Below, piece after piece: positions 10,582-18,684 of a DNA stretch of 64,000 bases (positions within the stretch are counted from its first letter, which is position 1; each line of letters starts with the position of its first letter). Location: assembly GCA_022795735.1 (NCBI GenBank), contig JAAWHG010000004.1, positions 1 through 64,000 of the forward strand, in the 5' to 3' direction. This DNA is from Oscillospiraceae bacterium (GTDB lineage: Bacteria > Bacillota > Clostridia > Oscillospirales > Oscillospiraceae). The notes below the pieces were generated by a model. It made no database searches, was not told where the DNA came from, and saw nothing but the letters and a program-made list of their open reading frames with translations. The position numbers and the translations under genes were made by a program.

Positions 10582-11184
10582 CTACTTTCCAAACAGCCCG
10601 CGCAGCCACCGGAAAAAGGCTTTCACGCGGTAGATCAGCTTTGCGGCGAAGTGGATAATGGGCGTGCTGGCGTTGATGGCGAAGGCTTTGCCAACCGCCT
10701 TGCCGCCGACGGTAAGGGCGGCCACCAGCGCGGAGAGGAACAGCTTGAATATGGAAGCGGCGGTGGGCTCAAAATTCCGGATGACCGCCGCCGCGATGAC
10801 CGCCGAGGCCGAACCGGAGACAACGCCGCAGATGTCGCCCACCACGTCGTTGCAGAAGGAGGACACCTTGGGGGCGCTGCGAATGAGACGAATGGCCTCC
10901 TTGGCCTCGGGGAGGTTGCGGGCGGCCATAGAGTGAAAGGGCTGTTCCGACGCCGTCGTCACCGAGACGCCGATGATGTCAAACAAAATGCCCACCAGAA
11001 CAATGGAGAACAGCACCACAAAGGCCAGCCCCGTCCCCACCCGTTCGAGCAGCGTTTCGGACAGGAAAGAAAAGCAGACGGAAATGAGGATCGTGACCCC
11101 AAAAATCATCCCGACCCATTTCACGTCTACTTTCGCGCCGTTATCCTTCCGTTGTTTTTTAGAATCTGGTTCCTTCAATTCCAA
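10582..11184 (-). CDS. oapA: OLE-associated membrane protein OapA (CorB/DUF21-like)
   Basis: 200-residue integral membrane protein of the family that binds OLE RNA and is distantly related to CNNM/CorB magnesium-transport proteins. Hydrophobic helices: about 25-45 (WVGMIFGVTILISVCFSFL), 53-75 (GLAFVVLFSIVLVGILFDII) and two more around 113-135 and 143-165. The basic tail (RVKAFFRWLRGLFGK) should face the cytoplasm and RNA. It starts with TTG at 11184, 26 bases after the 3' end of the OLE RNA, and its stop is 9 bases before the dxs start. The call rests on family likeness plus this exact neighbourhood; in other genomes OLE is found directly upstream of oapA and near dxs. No database search was done. 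Confidence 0.85.
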   Translation of the reverse strand: MELKEPDSKKQRKDNGAKVDVKWVGMIFGVTILISVCFSFLSETLLERVGTGLAFVVLFSIVLVGILFDIIGVSVTTASEQPFHSMAARNLPEAKEAIRLIRSAPKVSSFCNDVVGDICGVVSGSASAVIAAAVIRNFEPTAASIFKLFLSALVAALTVGGKAVGKAFAINASTPIIHFAAKLIYRVKAFFRWLRGLFGK

Positions 11185-11210
11185 TCACCAAAAATACCGT
11201 GTTATTTTTT

Positions 11211-11814
11211 AAGAAAGCGGCGGCAGGACAGGGAAAATCTTACGGCTTAGGTCGGGTTGGATTTCCCCCGCGAGGACCGCCCGTTGCCGGCGGCGGCGGT
11301 TTCCCTTTAACCCTGCGGCGGGCCTGTCGCCAAGACCCGTACCCGATTGCCACTTAGTCCGCACTGTAATCCCCTGCCTGCCCGGCCGAGCCGACAGCCT
11401 AGGTGTTTTCCACCACGATCCTACCGGTTCTTATCCTCTTTTGCAGCTACGGTTTCAAGAGGCAATAGCGCCCCTCCTATGGCCATAGGACAGGCGTTCG
11501 GTCCTCTTTCCCCCCGCATCCACGCAAGGCAGGCTACGCTGCACACAGCGCCGAAGCACCGCATTGCAGGTTACCCTGATTCGTAGGCGGTCCGGGCCAA
11601 AGGCGCGCGGCCACCCACAAGATCAGGTCTCCACGGCAACAGGGTCGGAAGCTCCATGCCATTGGGCGCGCCCTGAAACCTTAACCCCCAGCACCCACCC
11701 TAAGCTGGGCGCAAAAAGCAAGCACCAGGGACTTCATCGATATGCCCTTTAAAGGATTTTTAGGCCCTTCTTCAGAAACCGGCGGCATCGACTAGGATAC
11801 TGCGCCGCTTTCTT
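11211..11814 (-). ncRNA. ole: OLE RNA (ornate, large, extremophilic RNA)
   Basis: A ~600-base region without a credible gene, transcribed leftward directly upstream of oapA and dxs. Its two ends pair: AAGAAAGCGGCGCAG at 11814-11800 is complementary to CTGCCGCCGCTTTCTT at 11226-11211 with a single bulged C, closing a ~604-base RNA; known OLE RNAs are about 600 bases. Many GC-rich local helices lie inside. A promoter fits its 5' end (-10 at 11821-11816). Established knowledge: OLE RNAs are highly structured, bind OapA at the membrane, are found in anaerobic and extremophilic Firmicutes, and are typically encoded among isoprenoid genes. Short reading frames on both strands here are chance. Final proof would be a covariance-model match, which I could not run. 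Confidence 0.85.
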
Positions 11815-11815
11815 T

Positions 11816-11844
11816 AGTTTAGCATATTCTGCATGAATATACAA
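11816..11844 (-). promoter_or_regulatory. Promoter of OLE RNA / oapA-dxs operon
   Basis: Minus strand: -35 TTGTAT (11844-11839), 17-base spacer, -10 TAAACT (11821-11816). Predicted start near 11810, at the 5' strand of the OLE closing helix. This places OLE at the head of the operon. The stretch 11845-11966 shows nothing else. Confidence 0.65.
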
Positions 11845-11966
11845 GTGCCAGTTTGCCGGTTTTTCCAGGGACGCCCCGGCGGCAGTGCGTATTACGGTGT
11901 GTCTGCGTTAAAAATGGTGCTGTTTCCCCTGGCGGGACGCATCCATTCTATGGAAACTGTCCGCTC

Positions 11967-12653
11967 TCACTTTTCTTTTTCCCCTTTCAGAAAGTTTTCG
12001 CACAGTTCGGGATAGTCCTCAACTAAGCAGTCATATTGTTTCTTTCCGTTTCCAACGTGAAAGGCTTTCTGATATTTGTCACGCAAGTCCATATCACCGG
12101 TAATATTCATGATTCTTTCTGATAACTGAAAGTACAAATCATGATAGTAATGATTATATAAATTATTTGCTTTTTCTTTTGTCACGCGTAACCTTTTCCC
12201 AATAGCGGCATAAGTCAATCCCTCAGTTTCTCTGAGATAGATAATATTGGAAATTACTCGCTTATTAAATTTACTTCGTAAAGGCGGCAAAGCTTGTATC
12301 ATCTCGTCTGGCATCCCCGGTTCGCCATTTCGGTATTCTTTTAAAATATCAGCATACTCTTTTTCAAAATAAGTCACTACATATTTGATTCCACAATAGC
12401 AATCAAACGCACTCCACCAGATTTTTCTGAAATGTGCTGTATTCTCATAGCCTTGCACAATAGAAAGATGATTTATGTAGTATTTTGTTTTTAAAAACAA
12501 TATTTTTTCATAGTCACTGACAATAGTAGACACTGAAACACGATATTCCCTTGCTATATCCGCAAAGGTGTTGTTGTACACGTCACGAAGCATCCAAACA
12601 TCATACTTACGACCTTTGTCCAGAAGATTCTTATATGGAATGTCGCTCAACAT
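11967..12653 (-). CDS. Unknown protein with two sigma-like helix-turn-helix segments
   Basis: 228-residue protein I do not recognise. Two segments look like sigma-70 region 4 / helix-turn-helix: FADIAREYRVSVSTIVSDYE (about 31-50) and LTYAAIGKRLRVTKEKANNL (about 145-164). Both are followed by Tyr/Phe-rich stretches such as YNHYYHDLYFQL. It is probably cytoplasmic and DNA-binding; no membrane segment or enzyme motif is visible. The base composition is strikingly AT-rich compared with the operons on the right and left, which suggests recent acquisition. It has its own consensus promoter overlapped by an operator (12672-12725) matching the one in front of the neighbouring HTH gene, so it is probably repressed by that protein. 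Confidence 0.75.
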   Translation of the reverse strand: MLSDIPYKNLLDKGRKYDVWMLRDVYNNTFADIAREYRVSVSTIVSDYEKILFLKTKYYINHLSIVQGYENTAHFRKIWWSAFDCYCGIKYVVTYFEKEYADILKEYRNGEPGMPDEMIQALPPLRSKFNKRVISNIIYLRETEGLTYAAIGKRLRVTKEKANNLYNHYYHDLYFQLSERIMNITGDMDLRDKYQKAFHVGNGKKQYDCLVEDYPELCENFLKGEKEK

Positions 12654-12671
12654 AACAATTCTTCATTTCTC

Positions 12672-12725
12672 TTAAAGAGTACTTTTATACTCTTTAAAAA
12701 TACACCACTGAAATTGTTATGTCAA
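12672..12725 (-). promoter_or_regulatory. Promoter plus operator of the unknown 228-aa gene
   Basis: Minus strand promoter TTGACA (12725-12720), 17-base spacer, TATTTT (12702-12697). A perfect 10-bp inverted repeat, TTAAAGAGTA-N6-TACTCTTTAA (12672-12697), begins at the -10 and covers the start site. This geometry suits repression. The same core AAGAGTA-N6-TACTCTT occurs before the adjacent HTH gene. Confidence 0.75.
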
Positions 12726-12742
12726 GGAGTGAAAACTATAAT

Positions 12743-13084
12743 TTAACGTTTTTTATTTAATAATTCCAATCGTTTTTCAACCGCCGTTTTAATTACGGCT
12801 ATATCCTCAGATGGAAGTTGTTCAATTTTCAGTTTGAGTTGATCGATTTCCGTCATGTCTTCTTGCAATTCGTCCAATTCCGACCCATAAATATATTCTG
12901 GCTTCACTTTCAAAACCAAACATATACTTTTTAATTTTGGCACACTTGGTAATCGTTCACCACGCTCATACTGTTTCCACGTACTTTCAGAACAATCACA
13001 GAATCCAGCGGCCTGCTCAATTGTAAGATTACGATGTTCTCTCATTTCTTTAATTCGATTGCCAAAGCCTTGTCTATCTTTCAT
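12743..13084 (-). CDS. Cro/CI-family helix-turn-helix regulator
   Basis: 113-residue XRE-type repressor. The N-terminal domain (about 5-68) has NRIKEMREHRNLTIEQAAG, then CSESTWKQYERGERLPSV with the recognition helix, and LKSICLVLKVKPEYIYG. The C-terminal half (ELQEDMTEIDQLKLKIEQL onward) is a short acidic/amphipathic helix region that may dimerise. Start ATG 13084 has GGAAGGTGG upstream; the TTG at 13102 overlaps that site. It is AT-rich like its downstream neighbour. An operator overlaps its own start site (13103-13122), so autoregulation is likely. Confidence 0.88.
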   Translation of the reverse strand: MKDRQGFGNRIKEMREHRNLTIEQAAGFCDCSESTWKQYERGERLPSVPKLKSICLVLKVKPEYIYGSELDELQEDMTEIDQLKLKIEQLPSEDIAVIKTAVEKRLELLNKKR

Positions 13085-13102
13085 CAATATTCCACCTTCC
13101 AA

Positions 13103-13188
13103 AAGAGTATTTTATTACTCTTAAAGTATATCCCAGATGATAGATAATCAAAAGGCGCACAAAGAGTCTGACCGAACTCTTTAAGAGT
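13103..13188 (-). promoter_or_regulatory. Autoregulatory operators of the HTH regulator
   Basis: Core operator AAGAGTA-N6-TACTCTT at 13103-13122, immediately downstream of a -10 TATACT (13130-13125, minus strand). A second, looser copy AAAGAGT-N8-ACTCTTT lies at 13161-13182, and the palindrome ACTCTTTAAGAGT at 13176-13188. The first matches the element at 12672-12697 in arms and spacer. The rest of 13085-13250 holds no gene. Confidence 0.7.
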
Positions 13189-13253
13189 TTTTCCGGCATG
13201 AACAGGGGGCTATAAAAAAACTCCATTTTAAAAAGATACGTTTAAAGTTGAAG

Positions 13254-13297
13254 AAACCCCACAGAAGATCTCGTTCAGAAAACCTTCTGTGGGGTTT
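13254..13297. terminator. Bidirectional hairpin terminator
   Basis: 14-bp perfect stem (13254-13267 / 13284-13297) with A-rich and T-rich flanks on both sides. It lies between the Rpn gene and the HTH gene and separates their transcription. Confidence 0.6.
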
Positions 13298-13391
13298 TAT
13301 TGCCGCAAATTTTTTTGAGTTTTTCACAACTCCGGTGTGGTGAGCAGTTTATAGACGGAAACCGTCTTACAACTTCTTGCAAGCGTTTATA

Positions 13392-13428
13392 GAAAACGCC
13401 AGGGACAACAAAGGTCCGTGGCGTTTTC
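13392..13428 (-). terminator. Terminator of the Rpn-type gene
   Basis: 10-bp stem GAAAACGCCA / TGGCGTTTTC (13392-13401 / 13419-13428) with an inner GGAC/GTCC helix, 4 bases after the stop of the leftward Rpn gene; the distal arm ends in GCGTTTTC when read leftward. Confidence 0.65.
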
Positions 13429-13432
13429 GTTA

Positions 13433-14383
13433 TTACTGTCGTTCCAGCAAATCCACATACTTCTGTCGTTCGTTCTCCGGGACTTTCAGCGCCGCCATAG
13501 CTTGCTCAATCGTCAGGTCCATCGTTTCCATAAGATTTTTGATAGAGGACAAGATACCTTTTGCAACGCCCTTTTCCTCAACGCCCTTACTCAGATTGCA
13601 CATGACCGACACCTCCCTTTCCATTGTCTGCGTCATTTGAATGTCGTAATCGTCCTGCAAAATCTTCCGTTTCTCCGCCTCACTGGTTTCGTTGGAGAGA
13701 AGCACATCCAGCATCCGCAATACGCCGTCATAGTTTGCCCCGTCTGGCCCGCCAAGACACAGCATGATGATGGACAGCAAATCATAATTCCTGACGGGTT
13801 CTGTAGCTTCGCCTACCAGATGTTCCTCCACCAGCCGATACCGGGTAATGGTATTCTCTCGATACTGCGGCGGTTTCATGCAAATCCAGATGGAGTAGAC
13901 CTTTTTGATTTTCTCATAGTGGGGGCCGGTGAACTCCCGGCTATATTGGGAAGAAATCATCCGGCAGCAGTAGTATATGCCGCGCTTTATCAGCGGATAG
14001 CCGGGGTAAAAATCATTCTGCGCCTCCACGTTGATGATGAGGGCGATTTGCTCCCCGGAGCCGGGAACAATGGCACGGAAACGAATGTCATAGGTGACTG
14101 TCCCTTCGCGCACCGATTTGTCTTCGGTGTCCATGCCGCTGATGACTGTGCCGCCCTCGTCCGGCAGTACCGGAACGGCGGACACCTGGGGTTGGCCCTC
14201 TATGTATTTCTCAGCAATGTCATTGACATCGTGTTCTTTGTATTCTTCCAGGCAGGACTTCATGATCCGCGCCAGGATTGCTTTTTCGGACAGAACACGT
14301 TTACAGGCCGCATCATAGCCCGCACTATCAGCCGTTGCGTGCAGACCCTGGGCGATTGTCGTTTCCCCGTCCACCGTCCCCAC
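13433..14383 (-). CDS. Rpn/PD-(D/E)XK family nuclease-transposase protein
   Basis: 316-residue member of the PD-(D/E)XK nuclease-transposase (Rpn-like) family, abundant and often multicopy in gut Clostridia. The core reads TVTYDIRFRAIVPGSGEQ then IALIINVEAQND: an Asp followed by E-x-Q in place of the usual E-x-K (about residues 98-125), then YPLIKRGIYYCCRMISSQ. The C terminus (LTIEQAMAALKVPENERQKYVDLL) is the typical low-complexity helical tail. Related Rpn proteins promote recombination and cleave DNA; no terminal inverted repeats were found, so mobility of this copy is not shown. Start GTG 14383 is tentative. Hairpins flank it on both sides (13392-13428, 14483-14515). Confidence 0.85.
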   Translation of the reverse strand: MGTVDGETTIAQGLHATADSAGYDAACKRVLSEKAILARIMKSCLEEYKEHDVNDIAEKYIEGQPQVSAVPVLPDEGGTVISGMDTEDKSVREGTVTYDIRFRAIVPGSGEQIALIINVEAQNDFYPGYPLIKRGIYYCCRMISSQYSREFTGPHYEKIKKVYSIWICMKPPQYRENTITRYRLVEEHLVGEATEPVRNYDLLSIIMLCLGGPDGANYDGVLRMLDVLLSNETSEAEKRKILQDDYDIQMTQTMEREVSVMCNLSKGVEEKGVAKGILSSIKNLMETMDLTIEQAMAALKVPENERQKYVDLLERQ

Positions 14384-14482
14384 CTTCTTTCACTTCATTT
14401 TACCATAGGTATGTCAGAGCGTCCACTATTTTTTGGATGGTGTTTCTTGTATGTGCTGGGTGGAGGGGGTACAGGAACGGGT

Positions 14483-14515
14483 AAAGCCGCAAAAACATAG
14501 TGTTTATGCGGCTTT
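14483..14515. terminator. Hairpin terminator
   Basis: 9-bp stem AAAGCCGCA / TGCGGCTTT (14483-14491 / 14507-14515) with an inner AAACA/TGTTT helix. It lies downstream of the leftward YyaL-like gene. The remaining 14384-14546 has no gene. Confidence 0.55.
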
Positions 14516-14546
14516 GCGGCATGGAGAGCAAATTATTCTACTATTT

Positions 14547-16526
14547 TTATAGGACCGGCCATTCATTGACCGGGGGCTGGCAGCTATGCCCCTGGCAGAC
14601 GTAAAAGGTTGCCCTCCCGTTTATAAGCGGGTAATCCGGCCCCGGTTCCCGAAGAATCACGGCGGCTTCCGGCGGCAGACGCAGGGGCAGCCGTTCCGCC
14701 TCCGATGGATGGGATAGAACGGCGGTCACCTTGGGCGGCGGGTCGCTGTGCTCCAAAAGCGCCAGCAGAAACATCCCGTAACCAGTGGGATATTGCCTTG
14801 CGTCCGCTGACAGAAAATCCAATTGCCGCTCCGCCAGGGGGCCGTAGGTTTTCTCGGAGACAAGCTGGCTGAGCCGGACCAGATTCCAAGCCATCAAGGC
14901 GTTTCCGCTGGGCATCGCCCCGTCATAGGTTTCCTTCGGGCGAAGGATCAAAGCTTCATGCTCCTCGCCATAAAGGTAAAAACCTCCATTCTGCTTGTCC
15001 AGAAATTGAGTCAGGGTTTCCTGGCAAAGCCGCGCGGCTCGCTCCAAATAGGCTTTCTCCAACGTCGCCCCGTATAGCGCGAGCTGGGCGTACAGACAGG
15101 CGGCGTAGTCGTCCAGAAAACCCTTGGCGCCCCTGCGGTTGGCCCGGAAGCTCACATGGAGCGTATCGCCGGCCCAAAGATTGGACCAGATGAATTGGTC
15201 CGCCCGTTTCGCCGCGTCCAGGTATTTTTGATGCCCGCCGGTCTGATAGAGCCGGCACAGCGCCGCGATTGCCAGCGCGTTCCAGGCGGTCAGGATTTTA
15301 TCATCCAGACGGAGCGCACACCGGCTTATGCGGTATTGATAGACCTTTTCCAGCGCGCTGTCAAAGGAACGATGCGATGGGTCGCTGTGCAGGAGATTGG
15401 GAATGTTTTTTCCTTCAAAGTTTCCCGTGTCCGTCATGTTGAAATGTTGGCAGAACGCCTTGCCCTGCGCCGGGCCAAGGACTTCGGCAAGCTCCGCAGG
15501 CTTGAACAGGTAATACTTTCCTTCCTCGCCGCCGCTGTCGGCGTCCTGGGCGCTGTAAAAACCGCCGTCCGGCGAAGTCATCTCCCGCAGGATAAAATCC
15601 GCTGTCCGCTCCGCGACCAGGAGGTAAAGCTCCTTTTTAGTCACGGTATATGCCGCGCAGTAGGCCAGCATTAACAGCGCGTTGTCATACAGCATTTTTT
15701 CAAAGTGCGGGACCAAAAAGCGCGCATCGGTGGAATAACGGCAGAAGCCGCCGCCGATATGGTCAAAAAGTCCGCCCCGGTACATTTGCAGCAGCGTGCG
15801 TTCCGCCATTTCCAGACAAGCGCCGCCGCCCCGCCTCTGGTGGTATGCCAGAAGAAACAAAAGGTTGTGCGGGGCGGGAAATTTGGGCGCGCTGCCGAAG
15901 CCGCCGTTTTTGGCGTCGAAAAGGCGTCTGTATAGCTGAACGGCTTCTTCCAGCAGCGCGGGCTCCGCCCTGTCCGCCGCCGCCTGCGGACGGTTTAGAA
16001 GTGTTACAATTTCCTTCGCCTGACCGAGCAGAGCGGAGCGGTTTTGCTCCCACTCGGTATGAATCAACGTCAGCAGCTCCGCAAAGCTCACCATTCTCCC
16101 CTGGCGGCGCTTGGGGAAGTAGGTTCCGGCAAAAAAGGGCTGCTGATCCGGCGTCAGAAAAATGCTGGTGGGCCATCCGCCGCTGCCGGTAAACGCTTGG
16201 CAGAAGGTCATATAGACGCTGTCCAAGTCGGGCCGTTCTTCTCGGTCTACCTTGACAGAGATAAACCAGCGGTTCAGCAGCGCCGCCGTCTGCGCATCTT
16301 CAAAGCTTTCTCGGGCCATGACGTGGCACCAGTGGCAGGCGCTGTAGCCGATACTCAGAAAGATGGGCTTGTCCTCCGCTTCGGCCCGGCGAAAGGCCTC
16401 GCCGCCCCAGGGATACCAGTCCACCGGATTGTCTGCGTGCTGGAGCAGGTAAGGGCTGGTCTCGTTCTTCAGATGGTTTGAAATGAGATCACATCCTCTT
16501 TTTATCGTCGTTCGCCGGGTTGTCAA
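14547..16526 (-). CDS. Thioredoxin-domain protein, YyaL/SSP411 (DUF255) family
   Basis: About 650 residues. The N-terminal thioredoxin-like domain has [20 protein letters not shown] and [18 protein letters not shown], the family's CHWCH motif in place of CxxC. A six-hairpin glycosidase-like (α/α)6 barrel follows ([21 protein letters not shown], then [10 protein letters not shown]-type repeats). The cellular role is not established. The start is unsettled: the only standard start is TTG 16526, which lies inside the previous gene, whereas AAAGAGG and the family's usual N terminus point to an ATT at 16484 ([12 protein letters not shown]). Both genes are probably cotranscribed, because the upstream reading frame ends in ATGTGA within this gene's leader. 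Confidence 0.9.
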   Translation of the reverse strand: MTTRRTTIKRGCDLISNHLKNETSPYLLQHADNPVDWYPWGGEAFRRAEAEDKPIFLSIGYSACHWCHVMARESFEDAQTAALLNRWFISVKVDREERPDLDSVYMTFCQAFTGSGGWPTSIFLTPDQQPFFAGTYFPKRRQGRMVSFAELLTLIHTEWEQNRSALLGQAKEIVTLLNRPQAAADRAEPALLEEAVQLYRRLFDAKNGGFGSAPKFPAPHNLLFLLAYHQRRGGGACLEMAERTLLQMYRGGLFDHIGGGFCRYSTDARFLVPHFEKMLYDNALLMLAYCAAYTVTKKELYLLVAERTADFILREMTSPDGGFYSAQDADSGGEEGKYYLFKPAELAEVLGPAQGKAFCQHFNMTDTGNFEGKNIPNLLHSDPSHRSFDSALEKVYQYRISRCALRLDDKILTAWNALAIAALCRLYQTGGHQKYLDAAKRADQFIWSNLWAGDTLHVSFRANRRGAKGFLDDYAACLYAQLALYGATLEKAYLERAARLCQETLTQFLDKQNGGFYLYGEEHEALILRPKETYDGAMPSGNALMAWNLVRLSQLVSEKTYGPLAERQLDFLSADARQYPTGYGMFLLALLEHSDPPPKVTAVLSHPSEAERLPLRLPPEAAVILREPGPDYPLINGRATFYVCQGHSCQPPVNEWPVL

Positions 16527-17790
16527 TGCGGGTTCCGTCCTCCCCGAAGCGGGAGCCGTGACAGGGACAGTCCCAGCTATGCTCGGCGGCGTTGTACTTC
16601 AAGGCGCAGCCCATATGGGGACAACGCGGCTTGGTGGGGGTGAGGAGGCCCAACGTAGACTCCAGACCGTTTACGACCAATTGAGGGCGAAGAATGGTTC
16701 GCGAGGGGGAAAATACCGGCGTATAGGGATTGTCCCGCTCCAGCACTAGGTCGGTTAAGACATTGGCCGCGACCATGGAGGAGGTCATGCCCCACTTATG
16801 AAAGCCCGTAGCCACATAGAGCCCGGCTGTGCGTTTGGAATAGGGTCCGATATAGGGAACACCGTCTAGCGTCATGCAATCCTGCGTAGCCCAGCGGGCC
16901 GTCTCTTTGGCGTCAGGATAGTATTGGCTGGCGAAGCGCTCCAGCTCCTGCCAACCGCCGCCCCGTTTGCCTGTCCGGTGGCTGCCGCCGCCCAGGAACA
17001 GCAGGTCTTGGTAATTCCGGAAGGACAGCCCTTTTTGATTCTCATCTAAATACATTCCATCGACTTCTGAGGCGTTTTTCAGGGAAAGTACATAGGAACG
17101 ATGCTGATAAAGCTTTAGAAAATAGCTTCCGTGTTTGTTGAGAAGGGGAAAATGGGTGGCGACGATGATTGCTTTCGCGGTGATGGTTCCGGCGTGTGTG
17201 ACCGCCTTGCCGGGTCCGAGTTCAACAACTTTGGTGCGTTCAAAAATACGAAGGTTTTTCGCGATGGCGGCAACGAATTTCAGGGGATGGAATTGCGCCT
17301 GCCGGGGAAACTGGATCGCGCCTGCCACAGCGATGGGGAGGGGGATATGCTCCGAAAACGCAGCGGCAAAACCCAACCGGTCCAACGCTGCCAATTCCTG
17401 GTCCAATTTTCGCCGGCTGTCTGTGGAATAGACAAAAGCGTCCTTTTCCTCAAAATCGCAGTCGATGTCCTGGCACAGCTTGCGGTACTGCGCCAATGCC
17501 GCCTGGTTGGCTTCCAGATAGAGCCGGGCGCGTTCGACGCCAAATTGCCCGATGAGCTTGTGATAGACAAGACCGTGCTGGGAGGTGATTTTCGCCGTTG
17601 TGTTTTTGGTAATACCGCCGCAGATTCGGTCCGCCTCCACCAAGGCATAGTCCACCCCCGCTTCGGCCAATTTATGGGCGCATAAGAGTCCTGCCATACC
17701 GCCGCCGATAATTAAGACATCGGTTTTCAGGTCTGAACGGAGGGGGTCAAATGTGGGCAGTTTCGCCGTTTGAAGCCATGTGGAGTCCAT
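16489..17790 (-). CDS. FAD-dependent oxidoreductase with C-terminal Rieske domain
   Basis: 433 residues. The N-terminal DAO-type FAD domain carries the dinucleotide motif [21 protein letters not shown] (near residue 25) and a central substrate region. The C-terminal Rieske [2Fe-2S] domain carries CPHMGC and CPCHGSRF with the Cys/His ligands 17-20 residues apart. The architecture is known from Firmicutes and Actinobacteria, with unknown substrate; amine or sugar-acid oxidation has been suggested for FAD-Rieske relatives but cannot be told here. ATG 17790 starts [14 protein letters not shown]. It is followed by the YyaL-like gene in an overlapping arrangement. Confidence 0.9.
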   Translation of the reverse strand: MDSTWLQTAKLPTFDPLRSDLKTDVLIIGGGMAGLLCAHKLAEAGVDYALVEADRICGGITKNTTAKITSQHGLVYHKLIGQFGVERARLYLEANQAALAQYRKLCQDIDCDFEEKDAFVYSTDSRRKLDQELAALDRLGFAAAFSEHIPLPIAVAGAIQFPRQAQFHPLKFVAAIAKNLRIFERTKVVELGPGKAVTHAGTITAKAIIVATHFPLLNKHGSYFLKLYQHRSYVLSLKNASEVDGMYLDENQKGLSFRNYQDLLFLGGGSHRTGKRGGGWQELERFASQYYPDAKETARWATQDCMTLDGVPYIGPYSKRTAGLYVATGFHKWGMTSSMVAANVLTDLVLERDNPYTPVFSPSRTILRPQLVVNGLESTLGLLTPTKPRCPHMGCALKYNAAEHSWDCPCHGSRFGEDGTRIDNPANDDKKRM

Positions 17791-17958
17791 CCCATCACCT
17801 CAATGTTTGATGGGAATAAGATGTCCGGCGTTTTTGGAATTATTCTTTTGCGGCTTTGGGGAAGAAACAGTGGATAAAGGGGCGGAAACTGGAATAATTT
17901 TGAGTTGTCATGATATTGGAAAAGCAGAGAGGGATTTTGTGACAAAAACACCAAATTT

Positions 17959-18015
17959 TTTCTTGTTTTTTCGTAAAAAACAAGAAATGAAACTGGACGG
18001 TATCTGTGATATACT
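17959..18015 (+). promoter_or_regulatory. Promoter with long AT-rich dyad before the pilin genes
   Basis: A perfect 13-bp-arm inverted repeat (17959-17971 / 17975-17987, loop CGT; inner arms CTTGTTTTTT and AAAAAACAAG) abuts a -35-like ATGAAA (17987-17992), 17-base spacer and -10 TATACT (18010-18015). It could be an operator for the pilin genes or for the divergent FAD gene; no regulator can be named. The remaining 17791-17958 and 18016-18138 hold no gene. Confidence 0.5.
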
Positions 18016-18138
18016 CAAAAATAAGACAGGCGCAGAGAAGGGAAAGACGACCTGGAGTACGGATTTGAGCCTTTTCCAGCGCTGTGCCGGTCATTTTGTC
18101 AAGGATTCATCAAGGCTAAAAATAGGGGGAGACAATAT

Positions 18139-18621
18139 ATGAAAATTAGGTCCAGGATGCAAGCCCTTAGGAAGAACAGCCGGAACGGCTTTACACTGGT
18201 CGAGTTGATCGTCGTGCTTGTGATCCTGGCCGTCTTGGCCGCGTTGCTGATTCCGTCGCTGACGGGGTATATCGACAAGACGCGGCAAAAGCAGATTGTC
18301 TTGCAGACCCGTCAGGCCGTCATGGCTGCGCAGACCTTGTTTGACGAGGCGTATGGCGCTGGGATCTCCAAGTCATTTGGCAAAAAGCAACAGAACGTTC
18401 TGACGCTCTCCATCGGGTCGGACACAATAGCGGACCAGATTTATGAATTGGCTGAATTGGACCCGGACGAGGGGGTCATAGAAAAGGTATCGACCGATGA
18501 GACAGGAAAGATTTTGACGCTGACATGGCGGCTGTTTTCCGACCAGGGAGACGGTGATAAATGCGAATATAACGCCGAAAATAAAAACGAGCCGTATTCG
18601 GTCGTCCCCGGTTCGAACTAG
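18139..18621 (+). CDS. Type IV pilin-like protein (pseudopilin)
   Basis: 160 residues. A short basic leader (MKIRSRMQALRKNSRNG) is followed by the prepilin signature GFTLVELIVVLVILAVLAAL: cleavage is expected after G17, leaving Phe1 and Glu5 of the mature pilin, with a hydrophobic N-terminal helix. The remainder is a small globular tail with no Cys pair. GGGGGAG gives the ribosome binding site before ATG 18139. Prepilin peptidase and a PilC-type membrane protein follow directly, so this is a subunit of a surface pilus or pseudopilus. Confidence 0.92.
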   Translation: MKIRSRMQALRKNSRNGFTLVELIVVLVILAVLAALLIPSLTGYIDKTRQKQIVLQTRQAVMAAQTLFDEAYGAGISKSFGKKQQNVLTLSIGSDTIADQIYELAELDPDEGVIEKVSTDETGKILTLTWRLFSDQGDGDKCEYNAENKNEPYSVVPGSN

Positions 18622-18684
18622 GTTTGCCACAAGGCGCTTTTATGCCGCGCTGTTCGGCCCATTGTCTGGTAAGGAGAAAAAAGG

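Noticed and set aside
10582-11184. The small membrane protein as a true magnesium/cobalt transporter (CorB).
   Set aside because: It lacks the CBS and CorC-type domains and is coupled to the OLE RNA; OapA is the better fit.
11347-11752. Two short rightward frames in the OLE region.
   Set aside because: They overlap a structured RNA with paired ends and promoter, and show no ribosome binding site or protein-like composition.
12672-13188. The repeated AAAGAGTA/TACTCTTT elements as a CRISPR-like array.
   Set aside because: Spacing is irregular, arms form operators at two promoters, and there are no unique spacers of even length or cas genes.
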